The notes: generated by a model from the letters alone, not told the origin. Shown: positions 15,315 to 24,756, numbered from the stretch's first letter. The stretch is DNA of 64,000 nucleotides from Flavobacterium daejeonense DSM 17708 (GCF_000425425.1 NZ_AUDK01000002.1:1-64000), one strand, 5' to 3'. Program-made: numbers and translations.

Positions 15315-18137
15315 TTAATCCATTGGACCTCGGGGTCTGCCACTGCCAAATCCTCCCGGTGGGCGATTGCCTCTGTCCATGCCTTCCATGTTACGATTGT
15401 TTCTTCCGGGAGCTTTTTGTGTTCCTGAGAAGTTTTGAATTTTATAAGTAAGTGAGAACATTGCATAGCGTTGTAAAACCGTATTGTAGTTGTCAGTAAC
15501 TGCCGTTGATGAAATGCTTCGGGTAATACTTTGGTTTTGGTTTAAAATGTCATAAACTTTTACTTTGGCAACAAAGGTTTTGTTTAAGAAAGTGTATGAT
15601 AAACTGGTATTCCATAAGTAGAAACTTTGATTGATGGAGTTGTAAGTGTAACCAAAATCATTCCCCCAAATCCAATTGGTTGGCCAGTATGATGTTGTTT
15701 GCAGATTAATTCGGTGTACTACATTGGATCTTGATTTAAGCGAACTGATATCATAATCGGTTTCATTATAAGAGAAATTATAAGAAGGAGCGACAGTGAA
15801 AAATTCGCCATAATCATAATTTAAATAGATTCTTGGGGTAATTCCTTTGGAAGTAGCTCCGTATAAAACGCCATTGGTTGATGCTTTGTCGAAATTATAA
15901 CTTGCGTTTAAGGCAATTCCGTATCTCAATAAATTAGATTCCTGTTTGATAGATTTATTCCAACTACCACCTCCGGAAAAGGAGTAGGTTCCTGAAATAT
16001 TAGTATAAGTTGTGGTTCGGCTATTGTTAGGATTGTAATTAGAAGTGCTGATAATGTCATTTTTGTTATAATTGGCATTCAAGTAAAGGTTGTATCCGGA
16101 ACGGGTTCGGAAATCAAAATTTCTATAATTTAACCTTGCGCTATGTGTTTCGGTAGGATTCAAATCCGGATTTCCGGTAACCGTGTTTATGGTGCTGGAT
16201 ACGTTTGTAATTGGAAGTAGTTGAGAAGCCGAAGGTAACGACTGGTCGTAGTTGTATCTAAAAGTAAAAAATTTAGAACGATCTAGTCTGTATCGAATTT
16301 GTAAAGCATTACTTGGTAATATGTGTTTTTGATTCAAATCGATGGCTTCTCCTTTGTAAAACGAATGGTTATCATATTGTAAAATAGAGGCTGATGAGTT
16401 GATGTCAAAAGTGAATTTGTTTTTTTGAAAACGGATACCTGTTTTTGGAACAATACTATTTTGTTTAGATGTCAAAAAGGTTGTTTGATCCTCGTTAATA
16501 TTGGTGTAAACATTGTTTCCGATATCATCAAAAGTTTTATTGTCGTTAATGTTGTTTTGATAATTGTATTCTACTCCAATTTTAAATCGAATGGAATCGG
16601 TTACGGGTTCGGTATATTCAATTTCGGCAGAATAAGAATCGCTGATGCTATTGTTTCTACTGTTCTGATCTCTGGAGATATTCTTTTCTAGTGTTCCGTC
16701 AGGTTTGTAAAAATTTGTTTCTGATTCAACAAAGTTATTTGAGTTTGAATTTGAATTATTGTTATTGAATACGAAGCTTAAATTTCGGGCTTTTTTCTCG
16801 AAAGATTTATTGAAGTTGATTGAGTTGCTAAAGCTGTTTGATTCGTTTCTATTGGACGATAATGGAGTATCAGTGTCATAAGCTCGCTTACCAGTAGTTA
16901 GGTTGTCACTAGTGTTGTTAGAAGTGTTATTGCTTTCGGAAATAGAGTTGTTGAATCTGGGAGCAACAAATAATCTTACGGTTGGCGATATTTTGTATTC
17001 TAATTCTACATTGGCTTTGTGACTGCTGTTTCTGTTGTCCGTTTTGGAATTAGAAACAGTATAGTACGAATTGCCATCCTCACGTAACTCGGTTGATTCA
17101 GAATAGTGTTTGTTTTCAGTATGGGCGTCTGAATAGTTATAACTTGCATTAGAATTAAAATTTTTGATTAATTCGTCAGAATAGTTAAAACCAAGTAAAT
17201 TGGATGTGGTGATTCCATTTGCCTGACTTCTGTTTACCGTTGATCCTCTGCTATTTCTTCCGCCGCCCATATTGTCAAAAACTTCGTCCTGCGAAAATCC
17301 CTGTGCATTAATATTGTTAGAAGAACCTAGCAAACTTATTTTTCGTTTATTGTTAAAATAATTTAGAATAAAACTGGATTCATAGCGGTCGTCTGTTCCA
17401 TATCCGGCCAGGAATTTTCCAAAATAACCTTTGTTTTTATCCTCATCAATCGTCAGGTTGATACTGGAATTGTCTGAAGCAGCCTGATCTTTAGAATATT
17501 CTTCTTTTTTGGTTTTAAAATCAGAAATTTGAACTTTATTAATGATTTCTGCAGGAAGATTTTTCAAAGCCATAGCACCATCACGGTCAAAGAAAGGTTT
17601 GCCGTTTACTAAAACCTGCGTAACTTCCTTACCATTAGCGGTAATTTTCCCGTCGCTATCCACTTCAATTCCGGGAAGTTGTTTTAAAAGAGCTTCTACG
17701 TTAGCATCCGGACGTGTTTTGAATAAAGAAGCCTTGAATTCTATGGTGTCGTTTTTAACCCGAATAGGCGGGTCTTCTCCTTTTACGGTTACTTCGTTCA
17801 ATGTGTTAACCGATTCAGAAAGATAGATGTTGTTAAAATCTTTATTAGATGTAATTCCTTTTTGTTCTTCGATAAAAGTGTCAAATCCCATGTAAGTGAC
17901 TTTCAAAAATACGGGTTTGTCGTTTTTCTTCGCAGCAAAATTGAAGTCTCCGTTTTTATCGGTTAAAGTGTATTCTAAAACAGTAGAATCTTTTACGGTT
18001 GTAATGTACACAGTTGCTGATTCCAGCGGAAGTTGGTTGTTGATGTTGAGTACTTTTCCTTTTAAGATGTAGCTGCCCTGAGCCGATGCTAAAAAAGGAA
18101 AGCATAATAAGAACAGAAATGATAAATATTTACACAT
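15315..18137 (-). CDS. TonB-dependent-receptor-like outer-membrane beta-barrel protein
   Basis: The 940-residue protein has a signal peptide (FLFLLCFPFLASAQ), a carboxypeptidase-regulatory-like domain (about 22-110: GKVLNINNQLPLESATVYI ... VTYMGFDTF), a plug-like region (TRPDANVEALLKQLPGIEVD, then VLVNGKPFFDRDGAMALKNLP), and a long C-terminal barrel rich in Asn/Ser/Tyr. It ends in a Gly/Arg/Pro-rich tail (RNNRNMEG...GRPRGPMD). It resembles the outer-membrane beta-barrel family common in Flavobacteriia. No classical TonB box is evident, and the ligand is unknown. It is monocistronic, with terminator-like hairpins around it. Confidence 0.8.
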   Translation of the reverse strand: MCKYLSFLFLLCFPFLASAQGSYILKGKVLNINNQLPLESATVYITTVKDSTVLEYTLTDKNGDFNFAAKKNDKPVFLKVTYMGFDTFIEEQKGITSNKDFNNIYLSESVNTLNEVTVKGEDPPIRVKNDTIEFKASLFKTRPDANVEALLKQLPGIEVDSDGKITANGKEVTQVLVNGKPFFDRDGAMALKNLPAEIINKVQISDFKTKKEEYSKDQAASDNSSINLTIDEDKNKGYFGKFLAGYGTDDRYESSFILNYFNNKRKISLLGSSNNINAQGFSQDEVFDNMGGGRNSRGSTVNRSQANGITTSNLLGFNYSDELIKNFNSNASYNYSDAHTENKHYSESTELREDGNSYYTVSNSKTDNRNSSHKANVELEYKISPTVRLFVAPRFNNSISESNNTSNNTSDNLTTGKRAYDTDTPLSSNRNESNSFSNSINFNKSFEKKARNLSFVFNNNNSNSNSNNFVESETNFYKPDGTLEKNISRDQNSRNNSISDSYSAEIEYTEPVTDSIRFKIGVEYNYQNNINDNKTFDDIGNNVYTNINEDQTTFLTSKQNSIVPKTGIRFQKNKFTFDINSSASILQYDNHSFYKGEAIDLNQKHILPSNALQIRYRLDRSKFFTFRYNYDQSLPSASQLLPITNVSSTINTVTGNPDLNPTETHSARLNYRNFDFRTRSGYNLYLNANYNKNDIISTSNYNPNNSRTTTYTNISGTYSFSGGGSWNKSIKQESNLLRYGIALNASYNFDKASTNGVLYGATSKGITPRIYLNYDYGEFFTVAPSYNFSYNETDYDISSLKSRSNVVHRINLQTTSYWPTNWIWGNDFGYTYNSINQSFYLWNTSLSYTFLNKTFVAKVKVYDILNQNQSITRSISSTAVTDNYNTVLQRYAMFSLTYKIQNFSGTQKAPGRNNRNMEGMDRGNRPPGGFGSGRPRGPMD

Positions 18138-18219
18138 AATAATTTGGTTAAACTTAACATAAGATGTTAATTAACCGGAAAGGTTTAATTAAAAGTGTGA
18201 AAATTATATTTATTGGGGC

Positions 18220-19938
18220 TTATTTGATTCTTGAGGTGGTTATTTTAATATCTGCTGTAGCCCAGCTTTTGGTTATTTTACGATCTATTTCTTTCGCTAA
18301 ATTTTGTTTGCCTAGTTTTTTATAAGCTAATTTTAATCCGTGATGCGCCCATCCGTTGTTTGGGAATTGTTTGAGGTCTATTTCGTAGGTTTTGATGGCT
18401 TCGTTATATTTTTTGGCTTCAATTTGAACAGCTCCCAAATGATGTCTTACCGAGAAAAACCAATCCGGAGGTTCGTTGTAGTTGAGATTGTCTTCTGTTT
18501 TTATGGCTTTTTCAAGTAGTGAAATACTTTGGTCGTATTTTTTTTCAGAAGCTAAAATTTCTCCTTTAAGAACCTTAGTTGCAATTTGAAGAATATCGTG
18601 CATGGAGTTAAGTTCCCAAATGGTCATTTTTTTCATGGCGGGATCATTGGCTAAAATTTCGAGTTTGACCAATTCGGCTTTGGATTTTGTAAAATCTTTT
18701 TTGCCAAGATATGCCATGCCTTTTGCATAATGAGAAATAGCTAACGGATATTTTAAGGTGTCGGATACTAATTTCATTTTTAGAATTTCGTTCCATTTTC
18801 CAAATTTTACCGCAACAAAATAAGGTATTACATAATAATGCTGTAGTGTTGCCCATCCGGGTTCAATCATGGTTTTGGGATGAACTAATTCGGAGGTTTT
18901 TTTAGCGGCCGGCATTGCCCATTTATAGTTTCCTTCTAATGTGGCGCAAGCAGCCATAAAATGATAATTGTGCGGATAGTAAGCCAGCGGATAAGCTCCC
19001 TGTGCGTGGCATAAAGTTACATAACTGCTGTCTTTTTTGACGGCGTTTATATTGGCTAAAGTGCCTTTGTGGTATTCTCCGGTTCTGATATAAATATGCG
19101 ATGACATATGAATAAGATGTCCGGAACCGGGAACTAATCCTTCGTCAAAAAGTTTTGCCGATGGATTGCCTCTTTCTGGAGTTTTGGATGCTTCTACAGC
19201 ATGAATATAGAAATGATTAGCGCCAATATGTTTTGGGTCTCGGGTTAATATATTTGTCAAAATTGATTCAATTTCAGGAGTCCATTTTTCAGGAGTTCCA
19301 TTTTTGTTATACAAATCCCAGGGATGTAAATCCATAATCGATTCGGCGTAAATGGTAGCGATATCAAAGTCTTCCGGGAATTTATCGACCACGTTTTTCA
19401 TTGCTTCTGAATAAGCAATGTCTAAGGAACTTCGGTCGTCAATTGGTTTGGAAACATATCTTTTGGATAAAGCCATGATTAATTCTTTTTCTTTTTCATT
19501 CGCTTTATCAGAAAGTTTTATCGCTTGTTGGATGGCTTTATAAGCTCTTTTGTAATTATCCGGTTCCATTCCGGCATTGTAATTGGGACCCAGTACATAG
19601 GCATATCCCCAAAAACACATGGCGCATTGCGGATCTAATTTTGTAGCATAATAGAATGAGCGTGCTGCTTCTGCATGATTAAAGCCATAGGCAAGGGCTA
19701 GTCCCTGATTGAAATATTTTTGGGCTTCTGTATTTTTAGTAGTTATGGGGTAGTTTATGACATCTAATCCTTTAAATAGTGGTGCTTTGTTGTCGGTTTC
19801 AAACCATTTGGCGTCAGTTGTAGCAGGAGCACAACTCAGACTGTTTTTTCCTGCAACGATTTTCTCTTTTTGCGGAGTTTCCTTTTTGCAGGAGAAAAAT
19901 AAAACACAGACGATCATTATTTGGATTAAGGTTCTCAT
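18220..19938 (-). CDS. TPR-repeat lipoprotein
   Basis: The 572-residue protein has a lipobox (IVCVLFFSCKKE, Cys17) and several tetratricopeptide-like helical pairs. The first repeats are around 65-120 (AQKYFNQGLALAYGFNHAEA, ATKLDPQCAMCFWGYAYVLG) and more come near the C-terminus (YNEAIKTYEIDLKQFPNNGW). Histidine-rich IGANHFYIHAVEAS and HLIHMSSHIYIRTGEY stretches in the middle are typical of a widespread but uncharacterised family. It is probably anchored in the outer or inner membrane as a scaffold. It is transcribed alone. Confidence 0.75.
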   Translation of the reverse strand: MRTLIQIMIVCVLFFSCKKETPQKEKIVAGKNSLSCAPATTDAKWFETDNKAPLFKGLDVINYPITTKNTEAQKYFNQGLALAYGFNHAEAARSFYYATKLDPQCAMCFWGYAYVLGPNYNAGMEPDNYKRAYKAIQQAIKLSDKANEKEKELIMALSKRYVSKPIDDRSSLDIAYSEAMKNVVDKFPEDFDIATIYAESIMDLHPWDLYNKNGTPEKWTPEIESILTNILTRDPKHIGANHFYIHAVEASKTPERGNPSAKLFDEGLVPGSGHLIHMSSHIYIRTGEYHKGTLANINAVKKDSSYVTLCHAQGAYPLAYYPHNYHFMAACATLEGNYKWAMPAAKKTSELVHPKTMIEPGWATLQHYYVIPYFVAVKFGKWNEILKMKLVSDTLKYPLAISHYAKGMAYLGKKDFTKSKAELVKLEILANDPAMKKMTIWELNSMHDILQIATKVLKGEILASEKKYDQSISLLEKAIKTEDNLNYNEPPDWFFSVRHHLGAVQIEAKKYNEAIKTYEIDLKQFPNNGWAHHGLKLAYKKLGKQNLAKEIDRKITKSWATADIKITTSRIK

Positions 19939-20029
19939 GATTTCTGAATTTATCTATATCAAATTTAAATTAAATGTATTTGAAATCAAAAAGTTGTGTG
20001 TTTTTAATTGGGGGTGGTATATAAAAACA

Positions 20030-20061
20030 AAACCCGACCGCTTTTAAAAGCGGTCGGGTTT
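20030..20061. terminator. Orphan perfect 32-nt palindrome, terminator-like
   Basis: Two perfect 16-nt arms (AAACCCGACCGCTTTT and its complement) abut without a spacer and are followed by TGAAAAAT. It lies in the 263-bp gap between two divergent genes, where no annotated gene would need a terminator. It may end a small unannotated transcript or be left from a deleted gene. Apart from this hairpin I see nothing in the gap. Confidence 0.6.
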
Positions 20062-20201
20062 GAAAAATAGTATAGCAATTTGAAATTCTTATTTCAACGA
20101 AAATACGAGTATGAATTATGAATTAGCTTTTTAGAATCAAAAATTAGCAGCCTGCAATTTGTTTGGTATTTTTAAGTAAATTTGTTTAAACAATTGAAAA
20201 G

Positions 20202-20495
20202 ATGGGGCTTACTAATTCTCAAATAAATATCATAAAAGATTTTTTTTCGAAACAACCCGTTTTGAAAGCCTATCTTTTTGGTTCTTATGGAAGAGGAAAT
20301 GAGAATCAGGATAGTGATATTGATTTATTAGTTGAATTAGATTACAGTCAACCCATTGGTTTGGAATTTATCCAAATGCAATTGGATTTACAAAATCTAC
20401 TTTCCAAAAAGGTTGATTTAGTTTCCGCACGAGGGCTTTCAAAATATATTCAGCCTATTCTGGATAAAGAAAAAAAGCTAATTTATGCAAGATAG
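20202..20495 (+). CDS. mntA: MntA-like nucleotidyltransferase antitoxin
   Basis: The 97-residue minimal nucleotidyltransferase has the GSx10DxD motif (GSYGRGNENQDSDID, residues 27-41), as in MntA antitoxins that AMPylate the partner HepT toxin. The length is normal. The partner frame starts 11 bases before this stop. Because the partner has lost its RNase end (see next entry), this antitoxin is probably an orphan in function. Confidence 0.85.
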   Translation: MGLTNSQINIIKDFFSKQPVLKAYLFGSYGRGNENQDSDIDLLVELDYSQPIGLEFIQMQLDLQNLLSKKVDLVSARGLSKYIQPILDKEKKLIYAR

Positions 20496-20703
20496 ATTAG
20501 GAGATAAAGTTAAGTTGCTTCATATCATTGATGCTATAAACGAAATTGAAAATTACATACAAGATGTCGATTTTGATCATTTTGTAAAAAATTCCATGAT
20601 GTTTAATTCTAGTTTACGCCAACTTGAAATAATTGGCGAAGCCAGTAATCGATTGTCTGAAAAGTTATTAAATGATAATTCTGCTATTCCTTGGTGGTTT
20701 TAA
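20485..20703 (+). pseudogene. hepT: Truncated HepT-like toxin
   Basis: The 72-residue product matches the N-terminal two-thirds of HepT/DUF86 (FNSSLRQLEIIGEASNRLS, then SAIPWWF and stop). HepT proteins are usually ~110-115 residues, and the catalytic R-x4-H-x-Y motif follows the IPW position. Nothing like RNxxxHxY appears downstream in any frame, so the 3' end seems deleted, not merely frameshifted. The toxin should be inactive as an RNase. Confidence 0.8.
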
Positions 20704-20787
20704 AAAAAAACTCCTAGACTTTTTAAATTTTAGAGGTTAGTTTTTTTATTTAAAATGGCTGAATATTTTTGAAGAGTAGAAAGTAAT

Positions 20788-20919
20788 TTAAAATCTGTCG
20801 TCTGATGAAAACATTTTTATTGCGATTGCTACTACAGCAATTGCTATTGTAATAACGGGATGTGTTATTAATAACCAAATACCAAAACCGACTATTATTA
20901 TACCTATTAAAATTTCCAT
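20788..20919 (-). CDS. Small hydrophobic membrane protein (43 residues)
   Basis: From the ATG the frame reads MEILIGIIIVGFGIWLL, then THPVITIAIAVVAIAIKMF and a charged end SSDDRF. It has two short hydrophobic stretches broken by a Pro, enough for one or two membrane passes. It starts five bases after the stop of the TPR gene, so the two are cotranscribed. The family is unknown to me. It is short, but the gene-like spacing and amphipathic end favour a real gene. Confidence 0.5.
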   Translation of the reverse strand: MEILIGIIIVGFGIWLLITHPVITIAIAVVAIAIKMFSSDDRF

Positions 20920-20924
20920 TGCAA

Positions 20925-21329
20925 TTATATTTTTTTGTTTATGAGAATTAATAAATTTTTTTTATCTTCAATGGCTTCTGAAAAATTTGGTTTTAAAAGA
21001 ATAGCCATATTATAATCTTCTAAAGCTCCGATAAAGTCATTTTTTTGAAACTTCGCAAAGCCCCGATTATAATATGCATCGGGATAATTTGGTTTTAGTT
21101 TTATTGCTTTGTTGATTTCTATAATAGCATTGTCGTAGTAATCATAATGATTATTAACCCAGCCTTTTAGAAAATATATTTCAGCATTGTTTTGATCTAA
21201 TTTTTCTGCTTTATATAATAAGTCTTGAATTTCAACATAAGAAGTAAAAGGACTTCGATGTGGATTGTAAAACTTTTCTATTGCTTTATTGATATATTCT
21301 TCAGATGTGCTTTTTGAAAACAAACCCAT
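20925..21329 (-). CDS. Small TPR-repeat protein
   Basis: The 134-residue cytoplasmic protein has a charged N-terminus and about two tetratricopeptide repeats: AIIEINKAIKLKPNYPDAYY (about 76-95) followed by FIGALEDYNMAILLKPNFSEA. No signal peptide or membrane segment is present. It probably mediates protein-protein contacts; the partner is unknown. The 43-residue membrane protein downstream is a likely operon partner. Confidence 0.75.
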   Translation of the reverse strand: MGLFSKSTSEEYINKAIEKFYNPHRSPFTSYVEIQDLLYKAEKLDQNNAEIYFLKGWVNNHYDYYDNAIIEINKAIKLKPNYPDAYYNRGFAKFQKNDFIGALEDYNMAILLKPNFSEAIEDKKNLLILINKKI

Positions 21330-21429
21330 AGTGTTTTTTTATTTGATTCAAATGTAATAAAAAATTCTATTATATAGTGTACTTTATTTTAGAGTACCAC
21401 AAAAAATACAAATTTTTGAGATTTGAGGT

Positions 21430-21684
21430 ATGGAAAATTCTTCAGAAAACCTCAAATCCCCCGAACTCGAAGCAATAGCATTGCGATTAAAAGAACTACG
21501 AAAATTGAAAGGCTATTCCAATTATGAGCATATTGCTTTTGAGTTAGGAATGAGTAGGTCTGCCTATTGGAGATTGGAAACAGGTGCAAATTTTGAATTA
21601 AAGACTCTTATTAAAATTTGTAAGCTATTGGAAGTGAGTTTAGAGGATTTTTTTAAAGGAATAAATATTCCAACTACAAAATAA
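21430..21684 (+). CDS. XRE-family helix-turn-helix regulator
   Basis: The 84-residue protein consists of one Cro/C1-type DNA-binding domain: ALRLKELRKLKGYSNYEHIA, then FELGMSRSAYWRLETGANFE and LKTLIKICKLLEVSLEDFF. It has no effector domain. It starts about 100 bases from the divergent TPR gene and could regulate it. A stand-alone regulator of a lost toxin-antitoxin pair is also possible. Confidence 0.85.
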   Translation: MENSSENLKSPELEAIALRLKELRKLKGYSNYEHIAFELGMSRSAYWRLETGANFELKTLIKICKLLEVSLEDFFKGINIPTTK

Positions 21685-21720
21685 GAGTTTAGGATGAATG
21701 TGTTGTTAGATTTTTAAAAC

Positions 21721-21748
21721 AAAAAACCCTCACATCACTGCAAGGGTT
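21721..21748 (-). terminator. Intrinsic terminator of ahcY
   Basis: On the minus strand a stem AACCCT/AGGGTT with a 12-base loop is followed by a T-rich tail (TTTTTTG), about 40 bases past the ahcY stop. It also faces the end of the XRE gene. Confidence 0.7.
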
Positions 21749-21790
21749 AAATCTGAAATCATAAATCGCTAATCAGCAATCTAAAATCAT

Positions 21791-23107
21791 TTAGTATCTG
21801 TAATATTCCGGTTTGAATGGTCCTTCAACTTCCACACCAATGTAAGCCGCCTGATCAGGACGTAAAGTTTCTAATTCAACACCTAGTTTAGCCAGGTGTA
21901 AGCTAGCTACTTTTTCATCCAAATGTTTAGGCAACATATACACTTCGTTTTTGTAAGCAGCACTGTTGTTCCATAACTCGATTTGAGCCAAAGTTTGGTT
22001 TGTGAAAGAGTTAGACATTACAAAAGATGGGTGACCAGTAGCACAACCTAAGTTTACTAAACGACCTTCAGCTAAGATAATGATATCTTTTCCGTTGATA
22101 GTATATTTGTCAACCTGAGGTTTGATTTCGATTTTAGAAGCACCGTGGTTTTTGTTTAACCAAGCCATGTCGATTTCGTTATCAAAGTGTCCAATGTTAC
22201 AAACGATAGTTTTGTCTTTCATTTGCTCAAAGTGCTCACCAAGAACGATATCTTTGTTTCCTGTAGTCGTAATGATGATATCAGCATTTCCAATTACAGT
22301 GTTTAATCTTTTTACTTCGTAACCGTCCATTGCAGCCTGTAAAGCACAAATTGGATCGATTTCAGTAACAGTAACAATAGAACCAGCACCTCTGAATGAA
22401 GCCGCAGTTCCTTTACCTACGTCACCGTATCCGCAAACAACCACTCTTTTACCGGCTAACATAATGTCTGTAGCACGACGAACAGCATCTACAGCCGATT
22501 CTTTACATCCGTATTTGTTGTCAAATTTAGATTTAGTCACAGAATCATTTACGTTAATTGCAGGCATTGGCAATGTTCCGTTTTTCATTCTTTCATATAA
22601 TCTGTGAACTCCCGTTGTAGTTTCTTCAGATAATCCTTTGATTCCAGGAACTAATTCAGGGTAACGGTCAATAACCATATTAGTCAAATCTCCACCATCG
22701 TCCAAAATCATGTTCAATGGTTTTCTTTCTTCACCAAAGAATAATGTTTGCTCAATACACCAGTCAAATGATTCTTCATCAAGACCTTTCCAAGCATAAA
22801 CCTGAATTCCTGCAGCAGCAATAGCAGCAGCAGCCTGATCTTGTGTAGAGAAAATGTTACAAGAAGACCAAGTAACTTCAGCTCCTAAAGCGATTAAAGT
22901 TTCAATCAAAACAGCCGTTTGAATGGTCATGTGAAGACATCCTGCAATACGAGCTCCTTTTAAAGGTTGTTCGTCTTTATATTCAGCGCGAAGTGCCATC
23001 AAACCTGGCATTTCAGCTTCAGCAAGTTCAATTTCTTTTCTTCCCCAAGCCGCTAGAGAAATGTCTTTTACTTTATAAGCCACATAAGGCGTAGTTGTAG
23101 TACTCAT
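21791..23107 (-). CDS. ahcY: Adenosylhomocysteinase
   Basis: The 438-residue NAD-dependent enzyme splits S-adenosylhomocysteine to homocysteine and adenosine, clearing the product of methyl transfer. It shows the substrate region ([15 protein letters not shown], about 57-71), the NAD Rossmann motif [18 protein letters not shown] (about 222-239), and the family-typical C-terminus PFKPEYYRY. Length is normal. A 277-bp gap separates it from the divergent phosphopantetheinyl transferase gene. Confidence 0.97.
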   Translation of the reverse strand: MSTTTTPYVAYKVKDISLAAWGRKEIELAEAEMPGLMALRAEYKDEQPLKGARIAGCLHMTIQTAVLIETLIALGAEVTWSSCNIFSTQDQAAAAIAAAGIQVYAWKGLDEESFDWCIEQTLFFGEERKPLNMILDDGGDLTNMVIDRYPELVPGIKGLSEETTTGVHRLYERMKNGTLPMPAINVNDSVTKSKFDNKYGCKESAVDAVRRATDIMLAGKRVVVCGYGDVGKGTAASFRGAGSIVTVTEIDPICALQAAMDGYEVKRLNTVIGNADIIITTTGNKDIVLGEHFEQMKDKTIVCNIGHFDNEIDMAWLNKNHGASKIEIKPQVDKYTINGKDIIILAEGRLVNLGCATGHPSFVMSNSFTNQTLAQIELWNNSAAYKNEVYMLPKHLDEKVASLHLAKLGVELETLRPDQAAYIGVEVEGPFKPEYYRY

Positions 23108-23344
23108 TTATAGTATATTTGTAATTATAAATTTTTTGCAAAATTACATAATAACTTTAGAATTAAACTAATTTATCTAATATTTATGAAATGTTTAATG
23201 CATTAATAGTTAGAACTTTAGTTTGAAAATGTTTTTTAGAAGCTAATCCTGCCATTCACTATATCTTTCCAGCCGAACACCGGCAGGAAAGGATGCCGTT
23301 GCTGTCAGGGCTAGAAATATATCTGGGTTAAGAGAGAAAACTCA

Positions 23345-23362
23345 TCCCGATAGCTATCGGGA
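23345..23362. repeat. Dispersed palindrome TCCCGATAGCTATCGGGA
   Basis: A perfect 18-nt palindrome lies 22 bases upstream of the phosphopantetheinyl transferase start and is followed by CTCAAA. The shorter form TCCCGA-N4-TCGGGA occurs at 56533, 58143 and 61050. The rest of this 277-bp gap shows nothing else I can assign. Confidence 0.6.
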
Positions 23363-23384
23363 CTCAAATTTATAATTCAAAAGA

Positions 23385-24017
23385 ATGCCATTATTTAAAA
23401 AGATAATATTTAACCCTACTACAAAAATTTACATTTGGAAAATAACCGAATCTTTTGAACAATTGGTTCAGGAAGTTCGTTTAAATCCCGTTTGTCAGGA
23501 ACGCATTAGTAACATGAAATCCGAAATGCACCAACGCGGTTTTCTTAGCGTACGTAAGCTGTTGGAAGAAGCTGGTTATAGCGATTTTGATTTGTATTAT
23601 GATGCTTTTGGTAAACCGCATTTGCAGGACGGGAAGCACATTTCCATCACACATTCCCATCAATTTTCTTCCATCATTATAAGTGACGAGGTGGTTGGAA
23701 TCGATATCGAATTGCAAAGAGAGAAAATTATCTGCATTGCCGATAAATTTTGTGAAGCCGAATTTCAATATTTAAACCGCGAAGAAACCGCAGAATATAT
23801 TCGGAAATTAACGGTAATTTGGGGAGCCAAAGAAGCTATTTTTAAAATTCAAAACGAAAAAGGAATCAGTTTTAAAGATCATATTGCTGTGAATGCATTC
23901 GATTTGAATCAGACGGAAACTTTAGCAAATCTTCATTTTTCAGGTTGGAATAAAGAGTTCCAAATCTTTTTTGAAGAAGTGGAAAATTTTACTTTAGTGT
24001 ATGCTTTAGAGAAATAA
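23385..24017 (+). CDS. 4'-phosphopantetheinyl transferase superfamily protein
   Basis: The 210-residue enzyme should move phosphopantetheine from CoA to a carrier-protein serine. Visible motifs are HISITHSHQFSSIIIS, VVGIDIELQREK (the GxDxE magnesium site, about 106-116) and IWGAKEAIFKI (the WxxKEAxxK signature, about 145-154). No signal peptide. It is a Sfp-like rather than AcpS type by size. The carrier protein is not in the window. Confidence 0.85.
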   Translation: MPLFKKIIFNPTTKIYIWKITESFEQLVQEVRLNPVCQERISNMKSEMHQRGFLSVRKLLEEAGYSDFDLYYDAFGKPHLQDGKHISITHSHQFSSIIISDEVVGIDIELQREKIICIADKFCEAEFQYLNREETAEYIRKLTVIWGAKEAIFKIQNEKGISFKDHIAVNAFDLNQTETLANLHFSGWNKEFQIFFEEVENFTLVYALEK

Positions 24018-24018
24018 T

Positions 24019-24411
24019 TTACACGGAAACACTTCGGTTTCTAAACATATTGAGATAAATATTACCTCCCATTCTGCGGGCTCTGTTTTTCAAAATAGTT
24101 GTATTTTCTCCTTCATAAAGGCTGTCTAAGGTCTGAAACCAATAATTCAACCAAATTCCAAATTCGTAGGGAGTAATTTTTCCCTGAAAATGTTTATCTA
24201 CTTTGTTGTGAACCGCAATCGGATTGCCTTTGTATTTGCGAATGCCAAATAAATTAGTTTCCCAAAAATCGGTGAGTTTTTCCAGATGACTGTCCCAATC
24301 ACTAATGAGTTCGTTAAAATAAGGGCCAATTTCTTCATCAGCCCTTATTTGATCATAAAATTGGTGAACTAAAACCGAAATATCGGCCCTGTTTTGAATA
24401 TCTTTTTTCAT
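24019..24411 (-). CDS. Group III truncated haemoglobin
   Basis: The 130-residue protein matches group III truncated haemoglobins: VHQFYDQIRADEEIGPYF at the start, FWETNLFGIRKYKGNP, and HNKVDKHF with the proximal-His region, then WFQTLDSLYEG and ARRMGGNIYLNMF. Such proteins bind oxygen or nitric oxide. The upstream small membrane protein gene ends one base before it, and both lie downstream of a Crp/Fnr gene and a palindromic site, which suggests control by oxygen or nitrosative stress. Confidence 0.85.
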   Translation of the reverse strand: MKKDIQNRADISVLVHQFYDQIRADEEIGPYFNELISDWDSHLEKLTDFWETNLFGIRKYKGNPIAVHNKVDKHFQGKITPYEFGIWLNYWFQTLDSLYEGENTTILKNRARRMGGNIYLNMFRNRSVSV

Positions 24412-24412
24412 C

Positions 24413-24691
24413 TTACAGATTTATGATGATAAAAAAGATGCTGGAAATCATACTGGCTAAAACAGCATTGAAAACTACTTTGTGTTTCATTTGTGCCAAA
24501 ATAGAAGTATTCGCTAACATTGAAATAAATACTACAAGCACCAGTTGAATCATTTGTATTAACGAAGTTCCGTTGGTTAATACAGCCATCGCGGCAGCAC
24601 CTCCTAAACAGCTTTGTACCAAGATGCTTAAAGCTGCTGATGCAAAATAATTAGAGTCAAATTTTTCGAAGGTATGGTTGTAAAGTGTCAT
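24413..24691 (-). CDS. Small membrane protein in the truncated-haemoglobin operon
   Basis: I prefer the ATG of MTLYNHTFEK (92 residues) over one seven codons upstream. Three hydrophobic segments are visible: FASAALSILVQSCLGGAAAM, LIQMIQLVLVVFISMLANTS, and a C-terminal VLASMISSIFFIIINL. I do not recognise a named family. Overlapping context with the haemoglobin gene, plus the operator just upstream, suggests a shared role in gas stress; a transporter or sensor role is not supported by any motif. Confidence 0.7.
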   Translation of the reverse strand: MTLYNHTFEKFDSNYFASAALSILVQSCLGGAAAMAVLTNGTSLIQMIQLVLVVFISMLANTSILAQMKHKVVFNAVLASMISSIFFIIINL

Positions 24692-24730
24692 AATAATTTG
24701 TTTTAATAACACAAAATTACGACGGCTTCC

Positions 24731-24756
24731 AAGTCATATTTTATGACTTAAATCAT
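24731..24756 (-). promoter_or_regulatory. Palindromic Crp/Fnr-type operator candidate
   Basis: Two overlapping dyads lie between the Crp/Fnr gene and the haemoglobin operon. One has perfect 8-bp arms, AAGTCATA-TTT-TATGACTT (24731-24749); the other, ATGACTTAAATCAT, is near-perfect (24743-24756). Both resemble TGA-N6-TCA-like sites bound by this family. The position, 40 bases upstream of the membrane protein start, suits an activator. Confidence 0.55.

Noticed and set aside
19757..20047. 96-codon plus-strand frame
   Set aside because: It is antisense to the N-terminus of the TPR lipoprotein gene and runs into the palindrome at 20030.
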